Source: Streptomyces blattellae
GTDB lineage: Bacteria > Actinomycetota > Actinomycetes > Streptomycetales > Streptomycetaceae
Assembly: GCF_009709555.1 (NCBI RefSeq)
Contig: NZ_WJBG01000253.1
Location: 62,001 to 126,000, forward strand
Direction of reading: 5' to 3'
DNA: 64,000 bases
Shown piece after piece: positions 18,701-28,315 of this stretch. The translations under genes and the position numbers were made by a program. How positions within the stretch are numbered: position 1 is the first letter of the stretch; every line of letters begins with the position of its first letter. The notes below the pieces were generated by a model that made no database searches, was not told where the DNA came from, and worked only from the letters and a program-made list of their open reading frames with translations.

Positions 18701-19370
18701 TGCCCAGCAGTTCGGCGTCGTACGCGCGCAGGTCCTCGGGCCGTACGAGGTGTTCGGCGAGTTCGGCGTCGAGGGCGAGCAGGTCCCCGACCAGGTCGGG
18801 GAAGGAGCGGGTCAGGGCCGGGTAGGGCCCCGGGGCCTCGCGCAGGACGCGCGCGGCGAGTTGGTAGCGGGTGGCGTCGGCGAGCAGGCGGGAGGCCGGT
18901 TCGAGGCCGATGCGCAGTCCGTGGTTGGCCAGGAGGCGGCCCGCGAAGGCGTGGTACGTCGAGATCACCGGTTCGCCCGCAGGGTTGTCCGGGTCCAACC
19001 AGAAGGGGTCAGCGCGCAGCGCTGTCGTTGGGGGGTGGTGGTCGGGTGACGGGTGGGCGTCGGGGTCGGCGACGCCTGCCTTGATGAGCGCCTTGCGGAC
19101 GCGTTCGGCGAGTTCCCCGGCGGCCTTGTTGGTGAAGGTGAGGCCGAGGACCTGTTCGGGGGCGACCTGTCCGGTGCCGACCAGCCACACCACGCGGGCC
19201 GCCATCACCGTCGTCTTGCCCGAACCGGCGCCGGCCACGATCACCTGCGGGGCGGGCGGCGCGGTGATGCAGGCCGTCTGCTCCGGGGTGAACGGGATGC
19301 CGAGGAGCTCCTTGAGCTGATCGGGATCCGTGATACGAGCGGGCACCTCAGAGAGGCTAGCGGCGGACAC
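15798..19370 (-). CDS. adnB: Helicase-nuclease AdnB
   Basis: 1190-aa UvrD-like helicase with a C-terminal RecB-family nuclease. Walker A VAGAGSGKTT at ~48-57; motif II DEYQDTS; motif III GDPCQAIYGWRGA; C-terminal nuclease core IVDWKTS (~1110), then LQLALYRLAW. With AdnA it forms the AdnAB motor-nuclease that resects double-strand breaks in actinobacteria in place of RecBCD. An acidic insert (~880-950) is Asp/Glu-rich. GTG start at 19370; a second in-frame GTG eight codons in (PARITDP) is equally plausible. Downstream of adnA by 68 bp. Confidence 0.93.
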   Translation of the reverse strand: MSAASLSEVPARITDPDQLKELLGIPFTPEQTACITAPPAPQVIVAGAGSGKTTVMAARVVWLVGTGQVAPEQVLGLTFTNKAAGELAERVRKALIKAGVADPDAHPSPDHHPPTTALRADPFWLDPDNPAGEPVISTYHAFAGRLLANHGLRIGLEPASRLLADATRYQLAARVLREAPGPYPALTRSFPDLVGDLLALDAELAEHLVRPEDLRAYDAELLGTLQGVKLTNADLRKVPEAAAARRELAELVLRYRAAKRERDLLDFGDQIALSATLARLPEVGRILRDEFRVVLLDEYQDTSVAQRVLLAGLFGSGTGHPVTAVGDPCQAIYGWRGASVANLDDFPEHFARADGRPATRQALSENRRSGGRLLDLANGLAEPLRAMHAGVEALRPAPGAERDGTVHCALLRSHAEEIDWVADSIAHLVRTGKAPGEIAVLCRTATDFAEIQGALVARDIPVEVVGLSGLLHLPEIADLVAVCEVLQDPGANASLVRLLTGPRWRIGPRDLALLGRRARLLVSHARVEADDDPDRRLAEAVEGVDPSEVISLADALDTFLEMPIEAQREDDRLPFSPDARVRFARLAAELRDLRRSLSDPLMDVLHRVLAVTGLEVELSASPHALAARRRETLSNFLDIAASFAAGDGEATLLAFLGFLRTAAQYEKGLDNALPGGENTVKVLTAHKSKGLEWDVVAVPGLVTGTFPSTQGREKWTTQSKVLPHDLRGDTDTLPDVEAWDSRGLKAFQEAMKDHQHTEELRLGYVTFTRPRSLLLGSGHWWGPSQKKPRGPSDFLQALYRHCAAGHGEIEAWADEPAGDEENPALHRATADQVWPLPLDDMALARRRAAAETVLAHLEDLASHTEGHAAATHDPDTYDDPDWPPPPEDDEILYDEEDTLFEENSRFEEDQGDWDSWTPDRPTVPHQAAPPDITEHTGDTELPRLHPRLTPEEARTIASWDRDLDALTGELLRAREGGTDVPLPMTLTASQLLRLAADPDGFAQELARPMPRPPQPAARRGTRFHAWVEARFEELTLPMLDPDELPGSEAEIADERDLEALKDAFERTAYAHRTPYRVEAPFQFAIAGRVIRGRIDAVYREGDGDGASYEIVDWKTSRSRTADPLQLALYRLAWAEQQGVPLESVSAAFVYVRSGEVVRQRDLPDRAALERLLTEEPLCDEPPNDDVGAGR

Positions 19371-19438
19371 TGACAGTGGGTGCCGAATCGGCTATGGGGG
19401 GTGGTGGAAGCGCAGGTCAGCTCATGTGGTGCGGTATC

Positions 19439-22400
19439 TCACTCCACTACGTGGCGTCCCTCGGGGCGCGCGCTGCACGACGCCCGGAACGCGCAGTGCG
19501 CGCAGTGCTGGCCGGACGTCGGCGTGAACCGCTCGTCCAGGACCTTGCCGGCGGCGGTGGCCAGCAGATCGCCGACCCACTCCCCCTCCAGGGGCTGCTG
19601 GGCCTGCACCTTTGGCAGGGTCTCGCCGCCGTCCCGCTGAGCGGCGCCCTGGCGCAGCTGGACGAGTTCGGCGCCGCCCGGCTCCGGGCGGAGGCCGTCG
19701 AAGGCGTCGTCGACAGCGCCCTCTCGGACCGCGAGTTGGTAGACGGCGAGCTGGGGATGGCGGGCGACCTCGGCCGCTGTGGGCGTCTGCTTGCCGGTCT
19801 TGAAGTCGACTACATAGGCGCGGCCCTCGCCGTCCGCCTCGACCCGGTCCATCTGGCCGCGGATGCGCACCTCGTACTCACCCGCTTCGAGGGTGACGTC
19901 GAAGTCGTGCTCACTGGCGACCGGCGTACGTCCCGTCCGGGCTCCACTGGAATCGACGTGCCACTTCAGGAACCGTTCGAGCGCCACGCGCGCGTGCTCT
20001 TTCTCCTGGGCCGACTTCCAGGGCGCGTCGAAGGCGAGCGCGTTCCACACCGAGTCCAGGCGCTCCATGAGGACGGCGAGGTCCGCCGGGGTGCGGCCGG
20101 AGGCCACCTCGTCGGCGAGGACGTGCACCACGTTGCCGAAGCCCTGGGCGGCCGTCGCGGGCGCGTCGGCCTTCACCTCGCGGCCCAGGAACCACTGCAG
20201 GGCGCAGGTGTTGGCGAGCTGGTCGAGGGCGCTGCCGGACAGGACGACGGGCTGGTCGCGGTCGCGCAGCGGCACCTTGCTCTCGGTCGGCTCGAACATG
20301 CCCCACCAGCGGTAGGGGTGCGCGGACGGCACCAGGGGGCGGCCGTCCTCGTCGGCGAGTGCGGCGAGGCGGGCCAGCCGGCGGGCGGCGGCCTCCCTGA
20401 GGGTGTCGGAGACGCGCGGGTCGACCGTCGTGGCGCGCAGTTCGGCCACGAGCGCCGCGACCGACAGCGGGCGGCGCGGGCGGCCCGTCACATCCCTGGG
20501 TTCGACGCCCAGTTCGGTCAGGAAGCGGGACGGCTGGTCGCCGTCGTCCGCGGGCGCCTTCACGGCCGTCACGACGAGGCGTTCACGCGCGCGCGTGGCG
20601 GCCACGTAGAACAGGCGGCGCTCCTCGGCCAGCAGGGCGCCCGGAGTGAGCGGTTCGGCCAGTCCGTCGCGGCCGATGCGGTCGGCCTCCAGGAGGGAGC
20701 CACGGCGGCGCAGGTCCGGCCACAGGCCCTCCTGGACGCCCGCGACGACGACCAGGCGCCACTCCAGGCCCTTCGAGCGGTGCGCGGTCATCAGGCGCAC
20801 CGCGTCCGGCCGTACGGTACGCCGCGTGAGTGTGTCGGCCGCGATGTCCTCGGCCTCGATCTCCTCCAAAAAGTTGAGGGCGCCACGGCCGCCGGTGCGT
20901 TCCTCGGCACGGGCCGCGGTGGCGAACAGGGCGCATACGGCGTCCAGGTCGCGGTCCGCGTTGCGCCCGGCCGCGCCTCCGCGCCGGGCGGCCCGCTCCA
21001 GACGCGCGGGCCAGGGAGTGCCGTCCCACAGCTCCCAGAGGGCCTCCTCCGCCGTACCGCCGCCGGCCAGGCACTCACGTGCCTTGCGCAGCAGCGCGCC
21101 GAGGCGCTGAGCGCCCCGCGCGTACGCCGGATCGTGCGCGACCAGCCGCTCCGGCTCGGCCAGCGCCCGCGCGAGCAGGTCGTCCGAGGGCGGCGGCAAC
21201 GGGTTGCCCGCGGCCCGCTCCTCCTCGCGCAACGCCCGGCCCAGACGGCGCAGGTCGGCCGCGTCCATGCCGGCGAGCGGGGAGGCCAGCAGGGTGAGAG
21301 CGGTTTCTGTGTCGAGCCAGGCAGCGTCCGACTCAGCCTCTTCAGAGGCATGGGCTTCTCCGGAGGCGCCGGCTTCCGCTGAGGCGCCGGCTTCCGCCGA
21401 GGCGCCGGCTTCCGCTGAGCCCTCGCCAGAAGCGTCGGCCTCACCCGCCCCCCCGTCCCGTACGCCCCCCGCGTCGGCTGCCTCCGCCGTCGCCACCGCC
21501 CGCAACGCCGTCAGCAGCGGTGCCACAGCAGGTTCGTGCCGCAGGGGCAGATCGTCTCCGTCTATGTCCAGGGGGACGCCGGCTGCCGTCAGGGCGCGGC
21601 GGGCCGTCGGGATGGTGCGGGTCCCCGCGCGTACCAGGACGGCCATCTCGCTCCAGGGGACGCCGTCCTCCAGATGGGCCCGGCGAAGGATGTCTGCGAC
21701 GTTGTCCAGCTCGGTGCCGGGCGTCGGGTACGTGTAGACCTCGACGCGACCGCCGTCGCGGACCGGGGTGAGTTCCCGGTGGGCGCGGACCCTGTCGGCG
21801 GGCAGCCGGGTCAGCGGCATGCGCTGGGTCAACAGCCGTGTCGCGCCCAGCACAGCGGCGCCGGAGCGACGGGAGGTGCGCAGGACCTCCACGGGCGCCG
21901 GGCGGCTGTCCGCGCGCGGGAAGACGTGCGGGAACTCCAGGACGCCGTTCACGTCGGCGCCCCGGAACGCGTAGATCGACTGGTCGGGGTCGCCGAAGGC
22001 GACGAGGGTGCGGCCGCCGCCTGCCAGTGCGTGCAGCAGTCGTACCTGAGCCGGATCGGTGTCCTGGTACTCGTCGACGAACACGGCGTCGTACTGGGCG
22101 GCCAGTTGGGCGGCGGCTTCGGGGCGACGGGCCAGGAGCACCGCGCGGTGGACGAGTTCCGCGTAGTCGAGCACGCCCTGCAGGTCGAGCACGTCGAGGT
22201 ACTCGGCGAGGAACGTGGCGGCGGCCCGCCAGTCGGGGCGTCCGATACGGCCGGCGAAGGCGTCGAGGGCGTCGGGGCTCAGGCCCAGTTCACGGCTGCG
22301 GGCTAGGACCGCGCGGACCTCGTCGGCGAAACCACGCGTGGTCAGACAGGCGCGCAGCTCGTCCGGCCAGCGCACATGCGCGAGGCCGAGCCGCTCCAGG

Positions 22401-22873
22401 TCGCGCTGGCCGGCGAGCAGCTCACGGACGGCGACGTCCTGCTCGGGGCCCGACAGCAGCCGTAGGGGCTCGACGAACAGGTCGCTGTGCTGGTGTGCGC
22501 GGACCAGGGCGTAGCAGAACGAGTGGAAGGTGGTCGCCAGCGGCGCGCGCGCCGCCCCTATGCGCAGTGCCATGCGGTCGCACAGCTCGACGGCCGCCTT
22601 GCGGCTGAACGTCAGGACGAGAACCCGTCCCGGGTCGGCACCCCGGGCGACCCTGGCCGCCACGGACTCCACGAGCGTGGTCGTCTTGCCGGTGCCCGGA
22701 CCAGCGAGGACGAGCAGTGGACCGGTGCCGTGGTCAACCACCGAGCGCTGTGCGGCGTCCAGATGAGGGGGATCCACTCGCGCCGGCGGGGTATGCACCA
22801 GCCGGTAGGCGCTACGGCTCCCCTGTCGCACCTGGGAGTGCGACAGGCGCCCGGTGGAGGAAGAGGAGCTCAC
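19439..22873 (-). CDS. adnA: Helicase-nuclease AdnA
   Basis: 1144-aa partner of AdnB. Walker A LAGPGTGKTT; motif II DEYQDTD; motif III GDPDQSIYAFRGA. C-terminal nuclease VVDFKTGK, then HPQLAVYQLA. Four Cys (one in NTCALQWF, three in HCAHCAFRASC) match the AddB/AdnA iron-sulfur cage. A non-conserved insert encoded near 21360-21425 consists of repeated GASAEA units. Start is GTG 22873; a 27-codon upstream frame lacks a ribosome site. Transcribed before adnB. Confidence 0.93.
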   Translation of the reverse strand: MSSSSSTGRLSHSQVRQGSRSAYRLVHTPPARVDPPHLDAAQRSVVDHGTGPLLVLAGPGTGKTTTLVESVAARVARGADPGRVLVLTFSRKAAVELCDRMALRIGAARAPLATTFHSFCYALVRAHQHSDLFVEPLRLLSGPEQDVAVRELLAGQRDLERLGLAHVRWPDELRACLTTRGFADEVRAVLARSRELGLSPDALDAFAGRIGRPDWRAAATFLAEYLDVLDLQGVLDYAELVHRAVLLARRPEAAAQLAAQYDAVFVDEYQDTDPAQVRLLHALAGGGRTLVAFGDPDQSIYAFRGADVNGVLEFPHVFPRADSRPAPVEVLRTSRRSGAAVLGATRLLTQRMPLTRLPADRVRAHRELTPVRDGGRVEVYTYPTPGTELDNVADILRRAHLEDGVPWSEMAVLVRAGTRTIPTARRALTAAGVPLDIDGDDLPLRHEPAVAPLLTALRAVATAEAADAGGVRDGGAGEADASGEGSAEAGASAEAGASAEAGASGEAHASEEAESDAAWLDTETALTLLASPLAGMDAADLRRLGRALREEERAAGNPLPPPSDDLLARALAEPERLVAHDPAYARGAQRLGALLRKARECLAGGGTAEEALWELWDGTPWPARLERAARRGGAAGRNADRDLDAVCALFATAARAEERTGGRGALNFLEEIEAEDIAADTLTRRTVRPDAVRLMTAHRSKGLEWRLVVVAGVQEGLWPDLRRRGSLLEADRIGRDGLAEPLTPGALLAEERRLFYVAATRARERLVVTAVKAPADDGDQPSRFLTELGVEPRDVTGRPRRPLSVAALVAELRATTVDPRVSDTLREAAARRLARLAALADEDGRPLVPSAHPYRWWGMFEPTESKVPLRDRDQPVVLSGSALDQLANTCALQWFLGREVKADAPATAAQGFGNVVHVLADEVASGRTPADLAVLMERLDSVWNALAFDAPWKSAQEKEHARVALERFLKWHVDSSGARTGRTPVASEHDFDVTLEAGEYEVRIRGQMDRVEADGEGRAYVVDFKTGKQTPTAAEVARHPQLAVYQLAVREGAVDDAFDGLRPEPGGAELVQLRQGAAQRDGGETLPKVQAQQPLEGEWVGDLLATAAGKVLDERFTPTSGQHCAHCAFRASCSARPEGRHVVE

Positions 22874-23139
22874 GTGGTTCGCCGGTCCTGGTGGGTGTGC
22901 TGGCTTGCGGTCCGCGGCACGTTCAGGGCGTTGGCCGCGTGGTGAGGGGGGCACGTGCAGCCGACGCTACGCCGACGGATGGTGCGGAAGCAGGGCTTCC
23001 GATTGGTGCATCCGTCCCGTCAGGGCGCTCACGTCTCGTACGTCCCTCGACCCACGAACGTACGGCATGCCACAGACGTGCCCTGTTTCCCCCGTACGGG
23101 CCACAGGTTGCCCCTCGGGGGGTTCGATGGCGGAAGCTG

Positions 23140-23589
23140 TCAGGTGTGAGGTTCCGCGTGTTCGCCGCCGTCCCACCGCGCCCGCTTCATGTCGACGCGC
23201 GGCAGGTGGCCCTCTGCGGCCCTGCCCGCCTCCTTCAGGGGGGTGCCCTCCGCGCGGTAGTGATCGAGCGCCCGCAGTTCGTGACCGGGGAGCAGGACGC
23301 CGTCCGCGCGTATGACGCGCCACCACGGAACGGCTCCGCCGTAGAGCGCCATCACCCGGCCGACCTGCCGGGGGCCTGCCTCTTGGAGCCACTCGGCGAC
23401 GTCGCCGTACGTCATCACGCGCCCGGGCGGAATCAGTTCGGCGACCTCAAGGACCCGCTCGGCGTACGGGGGCAGCGCGTCCGCGTACTCCGGCAATGTG
23501 TCGGTGTATTCCGGCAACGTGTCGGTGTATTCCTGCGGGGCGCCCGCGTGCTGCGGGCCGGCGTCCGGCGGAAGGCTCTCCTCGCTCAT
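23140..23589 (-). CDS. Alkyltransferase-like (MGMT-fold) protein
   Basis: 149-aa protein with the DNA-binding domain of O6-alkylguanine alkyltransferases: GRVMTYGDVAEWL, then RQVGRVM and VPWWRVIRADG. The PCHR motif with the acceptor Cys is replaced by PWWR, so it cannot accept alkyl groups; it should act as an ATL protein that flags alkylated bases for nucleotide excision repair. The N-terminal ~40 residues carry three YTDTLPE-like repeats not found in the family core. Fits the repair genes beside it. Confidence 0.88.
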   Translation of the reverse strand: MSEESLPPDAGPQHAGAPQEYTDTLPEYTDTLPEYADALPPYAERVLEVAELIPPGRVMTYGDVAEWLQEAGPRQVGRVMALYGGAVPWWRVIRADGVLLPGHELRALDHYRAEGTPLKEAGRAAEGHLPRVDMKRARWDGGEHAEPHT

Positions 23590-23775
23590 CCGTCTTATCC
23601 TGCCGCACCCCACCGACAATGTGACGCGCTCGTGACTGTGCGTATCCCTCGCCCCCTAGCGGCGCTTCGGGCAGACTGTGCGCCCCCGCGTTTGCACCCT
23701 GATGCCCCCGCGTGTCGGTGGGGCATGCCACCATCGTGCGGGCGGTGATCGGTGATACGAGATCAAGAAGAGGCG

Positions 23776-26571
23776 ATGAAGCAGCAGGGTGTGCACCCGG
23801 AGGACGCGAAGAGCACCTCTGACGCCTCGCCGCGCCCGCACACGGCCGACACGGACGAGAAGGACGAGAAGGACGAGAAGGACACAGCCGAGGAGGCGGT
23901 GGTCGAGAGCACCTCCGGCCCGGGCGCCGAGCACTTCGACGAGGCCCATCCCGACGAGGACGAGCCGCACGCCGACGAGGTCGAGGGCGACGAACCGCTC
24001 CTGCCCGCGCGCGTGCATCGCCCTTCCGATCTGATGCGGCTCCTGGTCGGCGTGCTGGCCATCGCCGTACTGCTGGCGATCGCCGCGTTCGCGCACGGCA
24101 CCACCTCGGGCCTCGAAGAGGACATCAACCGGGGCACCGGACAGGCACCCGATCTGCTCATCAAGATCGCGGGACTGGCGTCGAGCATCGCGATCCTCCT
24201 GGTACCGGTTGCATTCGCGATCGAGCGGCTGATCAAGCGGGACGGCCTGCGCATCGCCGACGGTGTGCTCGCCGCGGTACTCGCGCACGGGGTGACCCTC
24301 GCCACCGATCTGTGGGTCGCCAGAGCCGCCCCCGACTCGATCCAGGACGCGCTCACACAGCCCTCCCCGGGCGACATCCAGGCCCTCACCGACCCCGTGC
24401 ACGGCTATCTCGCCCCGGTCATCGCGTACATGACGGCCGTCGGCATGTCACGTCGGCCACGCTGGCGCGCGGTGCTGTGGATCGTGCTGCTCCTGGACGC
24501 CTTCTCGATGCTCGTCACCGGCTACACCACGCCGTTCTCGATCACCCTGACGGTGCTGATCGGCTGGACCGTCGCCTACGGGACGCTGTACGCGGTCGGC
24601 TCGCCCAATGTCCGTCCTACCGGACGGACACTGATGGCGGGACTGAGGCATGTGGGCTTCCGTCCGGTGACCGCGTCCCGCGAGGACGCTCAGGAGACGA
24701 CGGAGAGCGGCGACCGGGGCCGGCGCTACTTCGTCACCCTGGAGGACGGTCCGCCGCTGGACGTCACGGTCGTCGACCGCGAGCAGCAGGCGCAGGGCTT
24801 CTTCTACCGGGTGTGGCGCAACCTGACGCTGCGCGGCTTCGCCACCCGTCGCAGTCTGCAGTCGCTGCGCCAGGCGCTGGAGCAGGAGGCGCTGCTCGCC
24901 TACGCGGCCATCGCGGCCGGTGCCAACGCGCCCAAGCTGATCGCCACCTCCGAGCTCGGCCCGGACGCCGTCATGCTCGTCTACGAGCACACCGGCGGAC
25001 ACACGCTCGACTCGCTGGCGGACGAGGAGATCACCGACGCCCTGCTGCGCAGCACCTGGCACCAGGTGCGGGCGCTGCAGTCGCGGCGTATCGCGCACCG
25101 GCGGCTGGCGGGTGACGCGATTCTGGTGGATCGTTCCGGCACGGTGATCCTCACCGATCTGCGCGGCGGCGAGATCGCGGCCGGTGAGCTGCTGCTGCGC
25201 ATGGACATCGCCCAGCTGGTGACGACACTCGGGCTGCGCGTGGGCGCCGAGCGCGCGGTGGCCTCCGCGGTCGAAGTCCTCGGTCCCGACGCCGTCGCCG
25301 ACTGCCTGCCCATGCTCCAGCCCATCGCGCTGACGCGCTCCACGCACGCGACACTGCGAAGACTGGCCCGGGAGCGGGCGCAGCGCGAGCGCGACGCCGT
25401 CCTGGAGGCCTCCCGGCAGGCCAAGCAGGCCCGGCTGGACGAGGCCCACGGGGACACGAAGCCCGTACTCGACAAGCTCGACAAGCCCGACAAGAAGGCC
25501 GCGCGAGCGGAGCAGCGAGCCGAGAAGCGGGCCATCGACGAGGCCCTGGAGGAGGCGCGCGAGGAGGATCTGCTCACGCAGATCCGCCATGAGGTGCTGC
25601 GGATCAGGCCGCAGGCGCCGGTCGAGCCGGCCCGCCTGGAGCGGGTGCGTCCGCGCACGCTGATCAGCCTCATCGCCGGTGCGATCGGCGCGTACTTCCT
25701 GCTGACGCAGCTCACGCACATCGAGTTCGGTCCATTGATCGCCAACGCCGAGTGGGGCTGGGTCGCGGCGGCCGTGCTGTGCTCGGCGGCCAGCTACTTC
25801 GCGGCGGCGATGGCGCTGCTGGGGTTCGTACCGGAGCGGGTGCCGTTCCTGCGGACCGTGGCCGCCCAGGTCGCCGGGTCCTTCGTGAAGATCGTCGCCC
25901 CGGCCGCGGTGGGCGGCGTGGCTCTCAACACGCGGTTCCTGCAACGCGAGGGCGTGCGCCCGGGCCTGGCGGTGGCCAGTGTCGGCGCCTCGCAGCTGTT
26001 CGGGCTCGGCGCCCACATCACGATGCTGCTGGCCTTCGGCTATCTCACCGGCACCGAGAAGACGCCGTCTCTGTCGCCGTCCCGGACGGTCATCGCGGGT
26101 CTGCTGACGGTGGCGGTGCTGGTGCTCGTGGTGACCTCGGTGCCGTTCCTGCGGAAATTCGTCTCCACGCGCGTGAGGTCGCTGTTCGCGGGTGTCGTGC
26201 CGCGCATGCTCGACGTGCTGCAGCGGCCGCAGAAGCTGCTGACCGGCATCGGCGGCATGCTCCTGCTGACGGCCTGCTTCGTGATGTGCCTGGACGCGTC
26301 GATCCGGGCGTTCGGCAACGAATCGTCGTCGATCAGTATCGCCAGCGTCGCCGTGGTCTTCCTCGCCGGCAACGCACTGGGGTCCGCCGCTCCGACGCCG
26401 GGCGGTGTGGGAGCGGTCGAGGCGACCCTGACGGTCGGCCTGATCGCCGTGGGTCTGCCCAGCGAGGTCGCCGCGCCCGCGGTGCTGCTGTTCCGGCTGC
26501 TGACGTTGTGGCTGCCGGTGCTGCCTGGCTGGCTGGCCTTCAGCCATCTGACGCGCAAGGGCGCCCTGTAG
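23776..26571 (+). CDS. Pseudokinase-flippase membrane protein
   Basis: 931-aa polytopic membrane protein. Residues 1-~85 are acidic and disordered. Several membrane helices follow (~90-300). A soluble kinase-like module (~330-560) contains YEHTGGHTLDSL and a catalytic-loop counterpart reading HRRLAGDAIL, then TDLRGGE; the usual HRD and DFG residues are altered. A charged coiled segment (~570-630) precedes a C-terminal multi-helix domain of the lysylphosphatidylglycerol synthetase/UPF0104 flippase type, with the family APTPGGVGAVEA motif. ATG start after AAGAGG; GTG 23752 is an alternative. Likely moves a lipid or lipid-linked precursor; substrate unknown. Confidence 0.82.
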   Translation: MKQQGVHPEDAKSTSDASPRPHTADTDEKDEKDEKDTAEEAVVESTSGPGAEHFDEAHPDEDEPHADEVEGDEPLLPARVHRPSDLMRLLVGVLAIAVLLAIAAFAHGTTSGLEEDINRGTGQAPDLLIKIAGLASSIAILLVPVAFAIERLIKRDGLRIADGVLAAVLAHGVTLATDLWVARAAPDSIQDALTQPSPGDIQALTDPVHGYLAPVIAYMTAVGMSRRPRWRAVLWIVLLLDAFSMLVTGYTTPFSITLTVLIGWTVAYGTLYAVGSPNVRPTGRTLMAGLRHVGFRPVTASREDAQETTESGDRGRRYFVTLEDGPPLDVTVVDREQQAQGFFYRVWRNLTLRGFATRRSLQSLRQALEQEALLAYAAIAAGANAPKLIATSELGPDAVMLVYEHTGGHTLDSLADEEITDALLRSTWHQVRALQSRRIAHRRLAGDAILVDRSGTVILTDLRGGEIAAGELLLRMDIAQLVTTLGLRVGAERAVASAVEVLGPDAVADCLPMLQPIALTRSTHATLRRLARERAQRERDAVLEASRQAKQARLDEAHGDTKPVLDKLDKPDKKAARAEQRAEKRAIDEALEEAREEDLLTQIRHEVLRIRPQAPVEPARLERVRPRTLISLIAGAIGAYFLLTQLTHIEFGPLIANAEWGWVAAAVLCSAASYFAAAMALLGFVPERVPFLRTVAAQVAGSFVKIVAPAAVGGVALNTRFLQREGVRPGLAVASVGASQLFGLGAHITMLLAFGYLTGTEKTPSLSPSRTVIAGLLTVAVLVLVVTSVPFLRKFVSTRVRSLFAGVVPRMLDVLQRPQKLLTGIGGMLLLTACFVMCLDASIRAFGNESSSISIASVAVVFLAGNALGSAAPTPGGVGAVEATLTVGLIAVGLPSEVAAPAVLLFRLLTLWLPVLPGWLAFSHLTRKGAL

Positions 26572-26632
26572 GTCGTACCTCGTACGGCTCGCGCCCCGAG
26601 CGCACATGCATGCGCGACCGCAGGATGGGGTC

Positions 26633-28177
26633 ATGCCCAACCGCTTCCGGCCGCGCGCCGCCGCCCTGACCGCCACCGCCGTGCTGCTGTTCGCCGTGGT
26701 GGCGGGCTGCGGCGACGGCTCCCAGGACCAGGACCTGTCGGTCCAGTCGCTGAGCTGGAAGGACTGCCCGGCCCCGTCCCAGTCGGAAGGCGGCGGAGGC
26801 ACCCCGTCACCTCTGGCCGACGGCGACGAGTGGCAGTGCAGCACCATGAAGGCGCCGCTCGACTGGGACGAGCCCAAGGGCGACACCATCGACATCGCAC
26901 TGATCCGCGCGAAGGCGAGCGGTGAGGAGAGCAAGCGCATCGGCTCGCTCGTCTTCAACTTCGGCGGGCCCGGCGGCTCCGGCGTCACCACGCTGCCCGC
27001 CTTCGCCGCGGATTACGCGACATTGCGCACCCGCTACGACCTGGTGAGCTTCGACCCGCGCGGGGTCGGCCGCAGCTCCGCCGTGACGTGCGAGAGCGAC
27101 CAGCAGCTCGACGCCTACTTCCAGCAGGACGCCACTCCCGAGGACGCCCGCGAGCGCGCCGAGCTCCTCGACAACACCAAGAAATTCAACGCGGCCTGCG
27201 AGAAGAACTCCAAGAAGGTCCTGCCGCATGTGCGCACCACCGACGCGGCCCGCGACCTGGACCTGATGCGCCAGGTCCTCGGCGACGCCAAGCTGCACTA
27301 CTTCGGCATCTCCTACGGCACCGAACTCGGCGGCGTCTACGCCCATCTGTTCCCGAAGAACGTGGGCCGTGCGGTGTTCGACGCGGTCGTCGACCCGACG
27401 CAGAACGCCGAGCAGGGCTCGCTCGGCCAGGCCGGGGGCTTCCAGCTCGCACTCGACAACTTCGCCGAGCACTGCACCTCGCAGGTCGAGGACTGTCCGA
27501 TCGGCGACAGCGCGCAGGACGTCAAGGACCGCATCGTCAAGCTGCTGAAAGACCTCGACAGCAAGCCGATCACGGGCATCTTCCCTCGCCGGCTGACCCA
27601 GACCGCGGCCACCAGCGGCATCGCACAGGCGCTGTACTCGCAGGACTTCTGGGGATACCTCACTCAGGGCCTGGAGCAGGCGTACGACGGCAACGGCCAG
27701 CTCCTGATGCTGCTGTCCGACTCACTGAACGGGCGCAACGAGTACGGCGGTTACAGCAACCTCATGGCGGCCAACGTCGCCATCAACTGCGCGGACGACA
27801 AGCCGCGTTACACCCCCGGCTATGTGGAGCGGAAGCTGCCGGAGTTCCGGGCCGCCTCTCCGGTGTTCGGCGACTATCTCGCCTGGTCCATGGTCAGCTG
27901 CACGGACTGGGCCATGGCGGGCTCCGCGGACCACCCGGACGTGAGCGCGCCCGGCGCGGCTCCGATCCTGGTCGTCGGCAACACCGGCGACCCGGCAACA
28001 CCGTACGAGGGTGCGCGCCGGATGGTGCAGGCGCTGGGCAAGGGCGTCGGTGTCGAGCTGACGTACAAAGGCCAGGGGCACGGCGCGTACGACAGCAAGA
28101 ACAAATGCGTGCAGAGCGCGGTGAACGGCTATCTGCTGGAGGGGCAGGTCCCGGCCGCCGGGACCGTCTGCTCCTGA
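26633..28177 (+). CDS. Secreted TAP-type alpha/beta hydrolase (lipoprotein)
   Basis: 514-aa exported peptidase of the tripeptidyl-aminopeptidase (SlpD/SlpE) family. Signal peptide ends in the lipobox VVAGC, so it is predicted to be lipid-anchored. Nucleophile Ser227 in GISYGTE, Asp in GDPATPYEGA and His in GHGAYD form the triad; an oxyanion NFGGPGGSG loop is upstream. Start at ATG 26633; nine earlier codons are unlikely. Close paralogue of the next gene, probably a tandem duplication. Confidence 0.9.
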   Translation: MPNRFRPRAAALTATAVLLFAVVAGCGDGSQDQDLSVQSLSWKDCPAPSQSEGGGGTPSPLADGDEWQCSTMKAPLDWDEPKGDTIDIALIRAKASGEESKRIGSLVFNFGGPGGSGVTTLPAFAADYATLRTRYDLVSFDPRGVGRSSAVTCESDQQLDAYFQQDATPEDARERAELLDNTKKFNAACEKNSKKVLPHVRTTDAARDLDLMRQVLGDAKLHYFGISYGTELGGVYAHLFPKNVGRAVFDAVVDPTQNAEQGSLGQAGGFQLALDNFAEHCTSQVEDCPIGDSAQDVKDRIVKLLKDLDSKPITGIFPRRLTQTAATSGIAQALYSQDFWGYLTQGLEQAYDGNGQLLMLLSDSLNGRNEYGGYSNLMAANVAINCADDKPRYTPGYVERKLPEFRAASPVFGDYLAWSMVSCTDWAMAGSADHPDVSAPGAAPILVVGNTGDPATPYEGARRMVQALGKGVGVELTYKGQGHGAYDSKNKCVQSAVNGYLLEGQVPAAGTVCS

Positions 28178-28315
28178 CGTCGAGGCCAGAGCGCCAGCAA
28201 AAGTGCAGGTCAGAAGGTTATCCACAGGGTCCGGCGGGTTTTTCGGGATCCGCCTACTATGGCCTGACCGCCATCCGCAGATCCAGGCGGACGGCTTGCG
28301 AGGGGGTAAGTGCAC

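Noticed and set aside
24448..26991. 847-codon minus-strand frame opposite the flippase gene
   Set aside because: His/Arg/Gln-rich antisense product; the plus strand has clear membrane helices and family motifs.
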